Positions 21,364-31,643 of a stretch of 64,000 nt of DNA are shown here, piece after piece (the first letter of the stretch is position 1; every line of letters starts with the position of its first letter). The notes under the pieces were generated by a model. The model did no database searches, was not told the origin of the DNA, and saw only the letters and a program-made list of their open reading frames with translations. The DNA lies in the NCBI GenBank assembly GCA_032716605.1, contig CM064502.1, positions 41,634,310 through 41,698,309 on the forward strand. The letters run 5' to 3'. The translations under genes and the position numbers were made by a program. This DNA is from Paralithodes platypus. Lineage: Eukaryota; Arthropoda; Malacostraca; Decapoda; Lithodidae.

Positions 21364-21956
21364 TGACGTTAACCACTCCGTTAGAACCGCATGGCTTGTC
21401 CTACAGTGAATCGCTAGGATCGTCAGGGCAGCGGATGTGGCTACAGTTGATGTATTATTGTGTTCTTTATTTCATATGAAAGCTCGTGTCATGGGCAGTC
21501 CAGAAAGGCTCTTTGTTTTCGCCCATGTCAAGGCTTTATATATTTAATTGCAAAGTATATGTTTTATCATTAAGTAGTAATGATAGGAATTGAGAGAGCG
21601 AGAGAGAGAGTAGAACAGAGTGAGAGGAGGCGCGTAGTGTTTTGCTATACTCGATGGCGTCATAGCTGGCGGGCCTCGTGGGGATTCGTTGAGGGAGTTT
21701 TTTACCATGCTTTGTGACGTCATGTTTGGCTGGCTTCTTTAGCATTGGTTAGAGGACTTGTTACCGCTTTTTTCCCACGCGGCTTGAGCTAGTGCTAGTA
21801 TATATACAGCTCCCTCGCCACTTTCTCCTTCAGATCTGGTTTCTAGAACGCATCCCTCTTATCCCTTTGATATCTGTCTCCCTCTCCGCACCTGAGAACC
21901 TTTTCCTCTGCCTATCTCTCTCATTTTCCATATCTTTCACCACCTTTTATTAATAT
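21364..21956 (+). mobile_element. 3' LTR of the Gmr1-like element, 5' third only
   Basis: It matches 13481-14050 almost base for base, with scattered substitutions and about 15 bp extra after the TATA box (21799-21806). It stops at TTATTAATAT, where the 5' LTR continues TATACCCCCTCTGG. A different LTR starts immediately. Confidence 0.85.
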
Positions 21957-23226
21957 TGTGACGCTTCTGCATAGTAGCCATGTGCGGGCATGCGCGCGCG
22001 TCGGCTGCCCAGCCGTTTAGAAACCGGCTGGTGCCAGCCGGCCGGCCGGCTTTTCCTTAGTATATATCCTACGACAATGTAACTAATGTTTGGGATATTC
22101 TTATGTTGTTTCACAGCTTGTAGCTGCCCTTATTCTTAACCAACGCATCTTAGTATATTTTATTCTCGATAGTTGATTGTTTAATTATAATATATAAGAT
22201 GCAAGTCTAGTGAGAGTGGGAGGAGACGAGCGGGAGAGAGAGACCGGCTGGGGGACGTTGCTTCGCGCGGAGAGTCTAGCTTGGGACGAGCCTGATGTTG
22301 CCACATACATTTGATTGCAACGTTAGGCTTAGTTTCGACTCACGCACGGGGTAGAGGATTTTGACCCGGCAACTGTGTTGAGTGTTGCCAAGCATGGGAT
22401 GTATTTTGCATGCATAGGGTGGGGTCCAGACAGATTCAAGACTCAGAGCTCACCTCACTGTCGTACCCTTCGGACCTCCTTGATATCTATCCCTTTCAAC
22501 CCCACTTAGAAACTTTCTCTCTTACTTTGTATACCTTCCTTCCACTACTTCACCAATCTATTTAATTATCCCATCCCCTTGATAGACCTTATATCTATTA
22601 TTGTATTAACGACGAGCTCTCAGATAACTAGATAGGATTTGGGCCTTATGCAGAGACGTAATTGTTAATGAGACCTAGGAAGCTTTTTTGTTGTCTCATA
22701 TTTGGTGGTTTCATGCTTGCTAGTGTGTTCTTGTGTCAGGTTAGCAGGGGCTAGACCGGAGGGGAGGCTTTTTGCGATCCTTTAAGTAAAGTCTGCTGGT
22801 GCGAGTCCTGTGGACCCGCACGACTTTACTAGGATACCCGTGGAGTCTGGGGGCATTTTCTTGTCTGTGTCCCTGTGTGTCTAGTGTTGTGTTGTGTGAG
22901 GGCCCTTGCCTAGTCCACTCAGCACTGCGCTAGCACGTCTTGCTTTTGTTTTAGGGTCGCCAGGAGAGAGTCAGATACTTGCGATCTGAGTCTCTCAAGA
23001 GAGCACCCTTTCAATTAGAGTAATTTGGCGCACAGACTTGGGAATGTCCCTAGGCTAGAGCAGGTGGCTCAGCCCGGGTATCCGAAGCCTATATCCTTCC
23101 GGCTAGACCTCTGCCACCTGGCAGATTAACAGCTAGGGGTTTATGATCTCTGTATGCTTGTTATTGTGCCACAGTTTACCGTTTTGTGAGCATTGTGAGT
23201 CAGGGCGTGGCTTAGAGACTCTGCCC
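21957..23226 (+). mobile_element. Third related LTR (LTR-C), truncated
   Basis: It starts TGTGACGCTTCTGCATAG, like LTR-A and LTR-B. Homology to both is clear from about 22900 (CGCCAGGAGAGAGTCAGATAC, CTCAAGAGAGCACCC) up to the CTAGGCTAGAG block. A GC-rich palindromic stretch lies near 22008-22050 (CCAGCCG...CGGCTGG, then repeated GGCC). It ends abruptly at about 23226 without a CGTAACA terminus, where the satellite resumes in inverted orientation inside its B box. Confidence 0.7.
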
Positions 23227-23786
23227 CGGGTTATCACACACAGATTTTTAGACACCTTAACCATTACACCACCAAGATGGTTAAAAGGTTTATGCACATG
23301 CCTACAACTTATTATCCATTCTCGAATACTGGATATTAATCTAATCATGTTCATATTCCCACCGCACTATGGTAGCCTAATGTTTAAGTGAGAGGAAAGC
23401 ATATTCATGGGGCACAGGTAATTTAGAATGGCCTTGCTACGAAATATCCCTGAACCTACTGATAATCTATTTCTTTATTATTAATTTCACCACAACACCA
23501 AACACCTCCAATTAAATTAATGAAAGCATATAATGTGATCCACCAGGATTCGAACCCGGGTTATCACACACAGATTTTTAGACAACTTAACCATAACACC
23601 ACCAAGACGATTAAAAGGTTTATGCAAATGCGTACGACTTATTATCCATTCTCAAATACTGGATATTAATCTAATCATGTTTCATATTCCCATCGCATTA
23701 TGGTAGCCTAATGTTTAAGTGAGAGGAAAGCATATTCATGGGGCACAGATCATTTAGAATGGCCTCGCTACGAAATATCCCTGAAC
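23227..23786 (-). repeat. 329-bp satellite (family 1), right block part 1
   Basis: It starts in mid-monomer at CCCGGGTTATCACAC, with the tRNA-like sense on minus. Nearly two monomers follow, with private variants (CAACTTAACCATAAC, ATGCGTACG, GCATTATGG) that reappear in the flank of the second transposon nest at 30660-30830. That shows the two places derive from one duplicated segment. Confidence 0.9.
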
Positions 23787-24418
23787 GGGAGGGTCTGTAC
23801 GCAGCCGAATACCTTACCCCAGGCCCCGCCCACTGCCGAAAATGTACAAATATTATATTATATTAGATTAGATTAACTTGCTGAGTACCAGCTAAATATT
23901 TATAAATGTACCACCCAGGACCGGCTGATCCTTAATGTTTTTTTTATTCCAGAAACAATAGCGAATGGGTTAGGAATGATGGAAAAACCACGAAAAACTG
24001 ATCAAAAAGCTCAAAAAATGGTCCTACAGAGCCCACGAAAACGGATTTTACAAGAGTAAAAAATTGAAGGCAATTTCCCCCAAAAAACTTGTTTTTGCGC
24101 GCTCACGCACACGCGGTTGGACTTTGAAAGTTTTCAACCATCGGCATGGGTGCATGGGATACTTACACAGTTATTATGTTCCTTCCAACAACCAACCATA
24201 CTCCTAAAATTGATTAATGAAATTTACAAACACATGTGGCAGTCCGTGGACTCGAATCTTGGATGCTCACACCGAAAATCAACACCTTATACATCGCACC
24301 ACGAAGACAGTTTAAAGGTTGGTGGACACTGCCTACGATTTATTATGCAACTTCGAATCCTGCATATCAATCTAAGCATGTACACACATCCCAACTGCAA
24401 CTCACGTAGGCTATGCAT

Positions 24419-26213
24419 TGTTACGACCGGGGCTCGTATAAAACAAGGGCTCTTAATCATTGGACTAGGAAAGCACACAGCCACAACGGTAACACTAGAT
24501 CCAACCCCTGAACTTATAATGCCGGCGCACAAAAACACCTATACCCTCCAGAGTTAAATCTGCGATAACGGGGTATCCTATAACTCAGTATAAGTGCACT
24601 ACTACTACAGGCTGATGATCTCTGATACAGCCTGATCACAACAACATACAATTACGGTAATAAGGTATACTAGGAAAATATAGAGATCTTAATTAAATCA
24701 CTCCAATGATTTAATGCAAACTAGAAGAAAGTATATTTAAAGTTACTCTAAACAATAATGAACTGTCACTCCTTTACTAAAGAAAGTGAACGAAAGTCCC
24801 AAAGCATCGAGCAGGAATCTTCTGAAGAAAGTCTGATGCTAGGTTAAGATGATCGTATCGGATTTTGAACTGTAGTATGAAGCAGGAACAGGATATGACA
24901 ATTGTAAGGACATATAGGGTTAACTGGCACGGGAATAATAACTGCGCAATAGTAGGAACTCAAACAGCAAAAGAAGTACTTCCTCATCAACGAAACAGCC
25001 TACTAGGGTTGTGCAACTCAACAACAACCTAGACTAATAAATGCCGTGAATAATAATGCATACATAACAGAAAGAGTTTATAATCTAAATCTGGTGTCTG
25101 CTAGGCGAATAAAGTCTAGCTGGGATGTAGTAGGCTAGGAAACAATGGCTGAGCAAGCGGCTCGTAGCCTAGCGAAATCGTTAAGGCTGTGCGGCCAAAT
25201 TACGTTAATTGACGGGGTGCTCTCTTGAGAGATCCAGATCGCTAGTATCTGGTTCTCTCCTGGCGACCCTCTCAAAGTCAAAGCAAACGAGTTAGCACAG
25301 TGTTGGGTGGCAGAGGCAAAAGCCCTCACTCGCAACACCGTGCTAAACTCACAAGGTACACAGTCAGAAAGACCACCTAGGCTTCCCATGTCTCCGTTGC
25401 GATTGTACAGGTTCAACAAAATCTAGTACACATCGGAAATCACAACACCAGTAGCCTTATCCCAGTCTAGCATTAAATCCCCCAGCAGACCACAAAGATA
25501 CAGGAAGGGAGACACCGTGAGTGTGTCAAACCTCTACAGACAAAATTGGTAACCCTTCCAAAATGCCTAACTAAACATGTGTTATCTGAGAGCTTCAGCA
25601 TATAATACGATGGCCGATATATGAAATCGTGCAGAACCAAAGGGAAGTTATGATATTAAATAGAGTAGAAGAATGAGAGGTAAGAAGTTGAGAGAGAGAG
25701 AAAGTGCTCTATAGGTAGAAGTCGGGAGACAGGGGGGCAAGGGACATGTGAAGGGTATGCTAGTCAGGAAAGCTCTGAGGAAGGAACTCCTCGGCACCCC
25801 TCCAGGATCACACACAAAGGCATGGTGGTTAGCCAATCACAGGCCGCTACGTCACCCGGCAGCAGGCCTGCAGAAGGCGCCAGGAACCACCAGCCAATCA
25901 AAACCGAGAGAAAAGACCACGCGGGCGAGCAACTCCTCCGGGAGGGAGGAGGAAAAGCAACACTCACATCCACCACCCTGCTCGGTCGCTCTCTCTCTCT
26001 TCTTCACTACAATGCATCTTATGTTCAACTCATGATATAAAATACAATGCATTGTCACAGGCGAAAACAAAGACCACTTCTACCCTGCCTGTGACATGAC
26101 GATTCACAAGAAAGAAAGTACAACATTGTAGACAGACTGTAGCCCATTTCACTGCCCTGGCGAGTGCTAGTGGCTACCGGGAGGCGATTCTGCCAACGCT
26201 GGCAGGCGTCACA
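24419..26213 (-). mobile_element. Solo LTR (LTR-A), inverted copy
   Basis: 1,795 bp, a reverse-complement copy of the solo LTR at 14127-15927. It starts TGTTACGACCGGGGC and ends GGCAGGCGTCACA. The 4-bp duplication GCAT (24415-24418 and 26214-26217) brackets it, and removing it restores the family 2 unit sequence CTATGCATATGTG. Intact duplications on both solo LTRs show they inserted independently. Confidence 0.92.
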
Positions 26214-26674
26214 GCATATGTGAATGGAAAGAGCAATTAATGGGGCCTTAACCACTTAGGGAAGTCCTCTCGATAAATTACTCCTGAACCAATATCAATT
26301 ATAATGTTCCTTCCAACAACCAACCATACTCCTAAAATCGATTAATGAAATTTACAAACACATGTGGCAGTCCGTGGACTCGAACCCAGGATGCTCACAC
26401 CGAAAATCAACACCTTATACATCGCACCACGAAGACAGTTTAAAGGTTGGTGGACACTGCCTACGATTTATTATGCAACTTCGAATCCTGCATATCAATC
26501 TAAGCATGTACACACATCCCAACTGCAACTCACGTAGGCTATGCATATGTGAATGGAAAGAGCAATTAATGGGGCCTTAACCACTTAGGGAAGTCCTCTC
26601 GATAAATTACTCCTGAACCAATATCAATTATTATGTTCCTTCCAACAACCAACAATACTCCTAAAATCGATTAA

Positions 26675-27154
26675 CCCTTTATTAGCGGCTCACCACTTAA
26701 GTCGTATTTAATAAAGCTGGACTATGTGGCGGCGCTCGACATAACTCGAGTGGCAATTTCAGCACGTAATGTGGCTGAGAGAGAGAGACAAGTGGGGGCA
26801 GGAGACTAGCGAGCGTATGACTGCTCCAGACCACCGCGGCGAACCTACTGACACAAATCTCAGCTCCCTCCTCCCTCTCTCACTCGCTACATACTCAATT
26901 ATGTACCGAAAGTACCGAATTACCTGCTTTTTGCACTCGCGTTGCACGGTTATTGCAAGAAAACTATCCATCATACAAGGATCGTTATGGTGTCATTCGA
27001 AAGCTCTGTTTATGCCCTTTCAGGGATAGATACTTGTTTTACGTTCTGGGTCTTATTTAGGCATGAAAATGATCACGTAAACAGCCCTATTTTGGCTAAA
27101 AACACCCCGCTGGGCGGTACACATAAATAAACCGCATAGGCCGCTCGTAAGGTG
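26675..27154. mobile_element. piggyBac-type MITE, family M2
   Basis: 480 bp between TTAA at 26671-26674 and 27155-27158. Removing it restores AAAATCGATTAATGAAATT of the satellite unit. The ends CCCTTTATTAGCGGC and the complement CACCTTACGAGCGGC form an imperfect 15-bp inverted repeat. It is not similar inside to family M1. It has no coding capacity that I recognise. Confidence 0.8.
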
Positions 27155-27507
27155 TTAATGAAATTTACAAACACATGTGGCAGTCCGTGGACTCGAACCC
27201 AGGATGCTCACACCGAAAATCAACACCTTATACATCGCACCACGAAGACAGTTTAAAGGTTGGTGGACACTAGTTCCCATAAAAATCTGAGCCCTCTAGG
27301 TGCCATAGGACCGGAGTAATAGGGACCGGAGTGACACTGACGGAAATGAGGTGTCGCTGGGGTTTAGCGTTACATACATTACCGACGCACTGTTTGCGTC
27401 GCTGGGGCTCAGTGGGTTAACCTAACTTAACTTAACCAAACCTAACCCTTATATAATATAATATAACATAACACAAATAACAAAATAAAAATATAAAAAT
27501 ATACTAA

Positions 27508-27585
27508 TCTCCGAGTGGGATCGAACACTGGATTTCTGGAAGCCAGGCGGGAGCTCTAGTGGCTGTACTACAGAGCGAGCTGGCA
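27508..27585 (-). other. tRNA-like remnant in transposon T1
   Basis: On minus the sequence reads GCCAGCTCGCTCTGTAG, then CTAGAGCTCC, then GTGTTCGATCCCAC. This gives a plausible D-arm (GCTC...GAGC) and a B-box-like T-loop TTCGATC, but the T-stem has a bulge. It is too degenerate for a functional tRNA. The second T1 copy has the same remnant at about 31566-31643. Confidence 0.4.
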
Positions 27586-27697
27586 GGAACGGTTTGAAGG
27601 GTATATTTAAACGCGGGGGGCGGGGCCAAGGAGGCTTACGTTTTCGCGCATGCGTAGAGGGTAAGGTATTCGGCTGCGTACATCCCCTCTCCCCTGT

Positions 27698-29693
27698 ACC
27701 TACTGATAATCTATTTCTTTATTATTAATTTCACCGCAACACCAAACACCTCCAATGAAATTAATGAAAGCATATATGTGATCCACCTGGATTCGAACCC
27801 GGGTTATCACACACAGATTTTTAGACACCTTAACCATTACACCACCATGACGGTTAAAAGGTTTATGCACATGCCTACGACGTATTATACATTTCTCGAA
27901 TACTGGATATTAATCTAATCATGTTCATATTCCCACCGCACTATGGTAGCCTAATGTTTAAGTGAGAGGAAAGTACAGTATATATATGGGTCAAAGAACA
28001 TTTAGAATGACCTCTCTATGAAATATCCCTGAACCTACTGATAATCTATTTCTTTATTATTAATTTCACCTCAACACCAAACACCTCCAATAAAATTAAT
28101 GAAAGCATATATGTGATCCCTTAGGATTCGAACCCGGTTATCACACACAGATTTTTAGACACCTTAACAAATTACACCACCAAGACGGTTAAAAGGTTTA
28201 TGCACATGCCTACGACTTATTATCCATTCTCGAATACTGGATATTAATCTAATCATGTTCATATTCCTACCGAACTATGGTAGCCTAATGTTTAAGTGAG
28301 AGGAAAGCATATTCATGGGGCACAGATCATTTAGAATGGCCTCGCTACGAAATATCCCTGAACCTACTGATAATCTATTTCTTTATTATTAATTTCACCG
28401 CAACACCAAACACCTCCAATGAAATTAATGAAACCATATATGTGATCCACCAGGATTCGAACCCGGGTTATCACACACAGATTTTTAGACACGTTAGCCA
28501 TTACACCACCAAGACGGTTAAAAGGTTTATGCACATGCCTACGACTTATTATCCATTCTCGAATACTTGATTTTAATCTAATCATGTTCATATTCCCACC
28601 GCACTATGGTAGCCTAATGTTTAAGTGAGAGGAAAGCATATTCATGGGGCAGAGATAATTTAGAATGGCCTCGCTACGAAATATCCCGAACCTACTGATA
28701 ATCTATTTCTTTGTTATTAATTTCACCACAACACCAATGAAATTAATGAAAACATATATGTGATCCACCAGGTTTCGAACCCGGGTTATCACACACAGAT
28801 TTTTGACACCTTAACCATTACACCACCAAGACGGTTAAAAGGTGTATGCACATGCCTACGACTTATTATCCATTCTCGAATACTGGATATTAATCTAATC
28901 ATGTTCATATTCCCACCACACTATGGTAGCCTAATGGTTAAGTGAGAGGAAAGCATATTCATGGGGCACAGATCATTTACAATGGCCTCGCTACGAAATA
29001 TCCCTGAACCTACTGATAATGTATTTCTTTATTATTAAGTTCACCAAACACCTCCAATAAAATTAATGAAAGCATATAAGTATGTGATCCACCAGGATTC
29101 GAACCCGGGTTATCACACACAGATTTTTAGACACCTTAACCATTACACTACCAAGACGGTTAAAAGGTTTATGCACATGCCTACGACTTATTATCCATTC
29201 TCGAATACTGGATATTAATCTAATCATGTTCATATTCCTACCGCACTATGGTAGCCTAATGTTTAAGTGAGAGGAAAGCATATTCATGGGGCACAGATCA
29301 TTTAGAATGGCCTCGCTACGAAATACCCTGGAACCTACTGATAATATATTTCTTTATTATTAATTTCACCACAACACCAAACACCTCCAATGAAATTAAT
29401 GAAAGCATATATGTGATCCACCAGGATTCGAACCCGGGTTATCACACACAGATTTTTAGACACGTTAACCATTACACCACCAAGACGGTTAAAAGGTTTA
29501 TGCACATGCCTACGACTTATCCATTCTCGAATACTTGATTTTAATCTAATCATGTTCATATTCCCACCGCACTATGGTAGCCTAATGTATAAGTGAGAGG
29601 AAAGCATATTCATGAGCAAGAGATCATATAGAATGGCCTCGTTCCGAAATATCCCTGAACCTACTGATAATCTATTTCTTTATTATTAATTTC
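27698..29693 (-). repeat. 329-bp satellite (family 1), right block part 2
   Basis: About six diverged monomers, sense minus. Private variants include GTACAGTATATATATGGG at about 27973, CCGAACTATGG at about 28268 and GAAACCATATATG at about 28430. All three recur in the mosaic at the window end. Confidence 0.92.
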
Positions 29694-30619
29694 ACCACAA
29701 TACGAAATACTATGAAAGAAATACTATCAAGAGCAGTGGATGTTGGTGTATCGCTGAAAAGGGAGGGAATTGAGTGGAAGCTACCTATACTGCTGTTTGC
29801 GGATGATACAGTTCTGATGAGTGATAATAAATGGGAGTTGCAGGGTCTGGTAAATGAGTTTGGAACAGTGTGCGAAAAACGGAATTTGAAGGTAAATACG
29901 GGGAAGAGCAAGGTTATGGTCTTCGAAAGGGGTGAAGTCACAGAGTGTGAGGTGAAGCTGAACGGTCAGGCTATGGAGATCGTCAACTCTTTTAAGTATC
30001 TGGGCAGTGTGTTGAGTAAAGATGGGACTATGGATGAAGAGGTGCGGGAGAGGGTACAACAGGGGAAGAGGGTTGTAGGAACGCTAAAAGCAGTAACGAG
30101 AAATAGGGTGGTCAGTATGGAAGTGAAGAAGTCCTTGCATGACAGTGTGGTAATCCCGACACTGACTTACGGAAGCGAAGCATGGACGTTGGTTGAGAGA
30201 CTCAGACCAAGAGTGAGAGCAGTGGAAATGAATTACTTAAGGAGTGCGTGCGGAGTTACATGGAGGGATAGACAGACTAATGAGGAAGTAAGAAGGAGGT
30301 GTGGTGTGGAGGTAGATGTGCTGGAAAGTGTGAAAAGGAACAACTTGAGATGGTTCGGCCATATGGAACGTATGGAAAGCGAGAGAATGACTAAGAGGGT
30401 GTACGAGAGCGAGGTGGAGGGACAGAGGGGGAGGAGTAGACCGAATATGAGGTGGAAGGATGGAGTGAGGAACTACATGAACGAAGGCGGTGCTGGTTGG
30501 GGGGAGGGGCGTCGACTGACTGGGGACAGAGGTGCATGGGGGCGGTTCGTTCGTGGCCACCCCTTCGGGGATCACGGCGTCAGGCAATAGATAGATAGAT
30601 AGACCACAACACGAAACAC
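29694..30619 (+). mobile_element. 5'-truncated non-LTR retrotransposon (RTE-like) with target duplication
   Basis: An insert of about 890 bp in a satellite monomer, bracketed by a 17-bp duplication at 29694-29710 and 30603-30619 that differs at two C/T positions. The 3' end is a short (TAGA)n run (about 30587-30602), typical of RTE-type elements, which end in simple repeats and not poly-A. Only the 3' part of the element is present, as usual for incomplete target-primed reverse transcription. Confidence 0.85.
29712..30590 (+). CDS. Non-LTR retrotransposon RT, C-terminal part
   Basis: 292 codons, open to a TAG before the TAGA tail. It holds the second half of an RT: PILLFADDTVLMSD with the catalytic FADD box, LKVNTGKSKVMVF, then FKYLGSVLSKDGTMDEEV. 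It ends with the C-terminal block of RTE- and related LINEs: LTYGSEAWTL, then NNLRWFGHMERM, then GRSRPNMRWKDGV. The N-terminal RT palm and endonuclease are absent because of 5' truncation, so the ATG is not a native start. The frame has no stops, so the insertion is probably not old. Clade assignment beyond RTE-like is uncertain. Confidence 0.85.
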   Translation: MKEILSRAVDVGVSLKREGIEWKLPILLFADDTVLMSDNKWELQGLVNEFGTVCEKRNLKVNTGKSKVMVFERGEVTECEVKLNGQAMEIVNSFKYLGSVLSKDGTMDEEVRERVQQGKRVVGTLKAVTRNRVVSMEVKKSLHDSVVIPTLTYGSEAWTLVERLRPRVRAVEMNYLRSACGVTWRDRQTNEEVRRRCGVEVDVLESVKRNNLRWFGHMERMESERMTKRVYESEVEGQRGRSRPNMRWKDGVRNYMNEGGAGWGEGRRLTGDRGAWGRFVRGHPFGDHGVRQ

Positions 30620-30902
30620 CTCCAATGAAATTAATGAAAGCATATAATTATGTGATCCTCCAGGATTCGAACCCGGGTTATCACACACAGATTTTTAGAC
30701 AACTTAACCATAACAACACCAAGACGGTTAAAAGGTTTATGCACATGCGTACGACTTATTATCCATTCTCGAATACTGGATATTAATCTAATCATGTTCA
30801 TATTCCCACAGCATTATAGTAGCCTAATGTTTAAGTGAGAGGAAAGCATATTCATGGGACACAGATCATTTAGAATGGCCTCGCTACGAAATATCCCTGA
30901 AC
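30620..30902 (-). repeat. 329-bp satellite (family 1), right block part 3
   Basis: The rest of the monomer hit by the LINE. It shares rare variants (CAACTTAACCATAAC, ATGCGTACG) with 23520-23700. Confidence 0.88.
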
Positions 30903-31643
30903 GGGAGGGTCTGTATGCAGCCAAATACCTTACCCCAAGCCTCGCCCACTGCCGAAAAGTACAAATATTATATTATAATAGATTAGATTAACCCGCTGAG
31001 TACCAGCTAAATATTTATAAATGTACCACCCAGGACCGGCTGATTCTGATTTTTTTTGTTTATTCCAGAAACAATAGCGAATGGGTTAGGAACGATGGAA
31101 AAACCACAAAAAAACAATCAAAAAGCTCAAAAAATGGTCCTACAGAGCCTCGAAAACGGATTTTACTAGAGTAAAAAAATTAAGGCAATTTCTCCCAAAA
31201 AACATGTTTTTGCGCGTTCACGCGCACGCAGTTGGACTTTGAGTTTTCAACCATATGCATGGGTGCGTGGGATACTTACACAGTTCCCATAAAAATCTGA
31301 GCTCTCTAGGTGCCATAGGACCGGAGTAATACGGACCGGAGTGACACTGACCGGAGTGACACTGACCGGAGTGACACTGACCGGAGTGACACTGACGCAA
31401 ACGAGGCGTCGCTCGGGTTTAGCGTTACATACATTACCGACCCACTGTTTGCGTCGCTGGGGCTCAGTGGGTTAACCTAACTTAACTTAACCTAACCTAA
31501 CCCTTATATAATATAATATAATATAACATAACACAAATAACAAAATAAAAATATAAAAATATACTAAACTCAGAGTGGGATCGAACACTGGATTTCTGGA
31601 TGCCAGGCGGGAGCTCTAGTGACTGTACTACAGAGCGAGCTGA
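30903..31643 (+). mobile_element. TIR transposon T1, copy 2, right end missing
   Basis: The left end and insertion point are identical to the copy at 23787 (CCCTGAAC then GGGAGGGTCTGTATGC). It runs through MITE M1, the CCTAAC-rich tract and the tRNA-like remnant, and stops at GAGCGAGCTGAC, lacking the last ~110 bp with the right inverted repeat. The shared site means duplication of the locus with later deletion, not a second insertion. Confidence 0.7.
30992..31471 (-). mobile_element. MITE M1 copy 3, uninterrupted, with internal minisatellite
   Basis: 480 bp between TTAA at 30988-30991 and 31472-31475, with ends CCCGCTGAGTACCAGC and GGGGCTCAGTGGG. It contains four perfect tandem copies of a 15-bp unit, CCGGAGTGACACTGA, at 31336-31395. 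The copy at 27272-27416 has one. This accounts for most of its extra length over copy 1. Confidence 0.85.

Larger units (their letters stand above)
13479..21956 (+). mobile_element. Gmr1-like Ty3/gypsy LTR retrotransposon (LTR-B), internally deleted
   Basis: 5' LTR 13479-17078, primer-binding site at about 17081, one gag-pol frame, poly-G polypurine tract 21351-21363, then 593 bp of a nearly identical 3' LTR (21364-21956). The 3' LTR is interrupted by a third LTR and never resumes. Integrase lies upstream of RNase H, the order reported for the Gmr1 group of Ty3/gypsy elements. The RT core is missing, so it could move only with help. The few differences between LTRs suggest a fairly young insertion. 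Confidence 0.82.
24173..27271 (-). repeat. 328-bp satellite (family 2), block inserted in a MITE
   Basis: The block starts ATTATGTTCCTTCCAACAAC, the same phase as the left edge of the other family 2 block, and ends GGTTGGTGGACACT. AGTT at 24169-24172 and 27272-27275 looks like a 4-bp target duplication, because the intact MITE has a single AGTT there. After removing the solo LTR (24419-26213) and MITE M2 (26675-27154) about 2.5 units remain. Sense is minus. Confidence 0.85.
23877..27416 (-). mobile_element. MITE M1 copy 2, split by a satellite block
   Basis: The left half (23877-24172) starts at a TTAA (23873-23876) with CTTGCTGAGTACCAGC. The right half (27272-27416) ends CTCAGTGGG before TTAA at 27417-27420. 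Together they equal the uninterrupted copy at 30992-31471. Between them lies the family 2 satellite block, flanked by AGTT on both sides. Confidence 0.82.
23787..27697 (+). mobile_element. TIR transposon T1 containing nested elements
   Basis: Outer element with a 23-bp perfect terminal inverted repeat at 23796-23818 and 27660-27682, beginning TGTACGCAGCCGAATACC. The tips (GGGAGGG and the complement of CCCCTCTCCCC) are similar but not identical. It sits in a family 1 monomer at CCCTGAAC/ACCTACTG, with only AC shared at the edges. After subtracting the nested MITE, its own sequence is about 370 bp with a CCTAAC-rich tract, a tRNA-like remnant and a GC-rich right end. No transposase is visible and the superfamily is not assignable from what I see. 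Confidence 0.65.

Noticed and set aside
24117..24557. A 146-codon ORF crossing MITE, satellite and LTR-A
   Set aside because: It runs through three element junctions created by nested insertions, so it cannot be a conserved coding sequence.
14127..26213. The inverted solo LTRs as arms of one large palindromic transposon or as the cause of the array inversion
   Set aside because: Each has its own 4-bp target duplication (TAAC and GCAT), so they inserted independently and have not recombined with each other.
27418..27450. CCTAACTTAACTTAACC tract as a telomere end
   Set aside because: Short, degenerate and internal to transposon T1, present again in its second copy. At most an old telomere-like motif.
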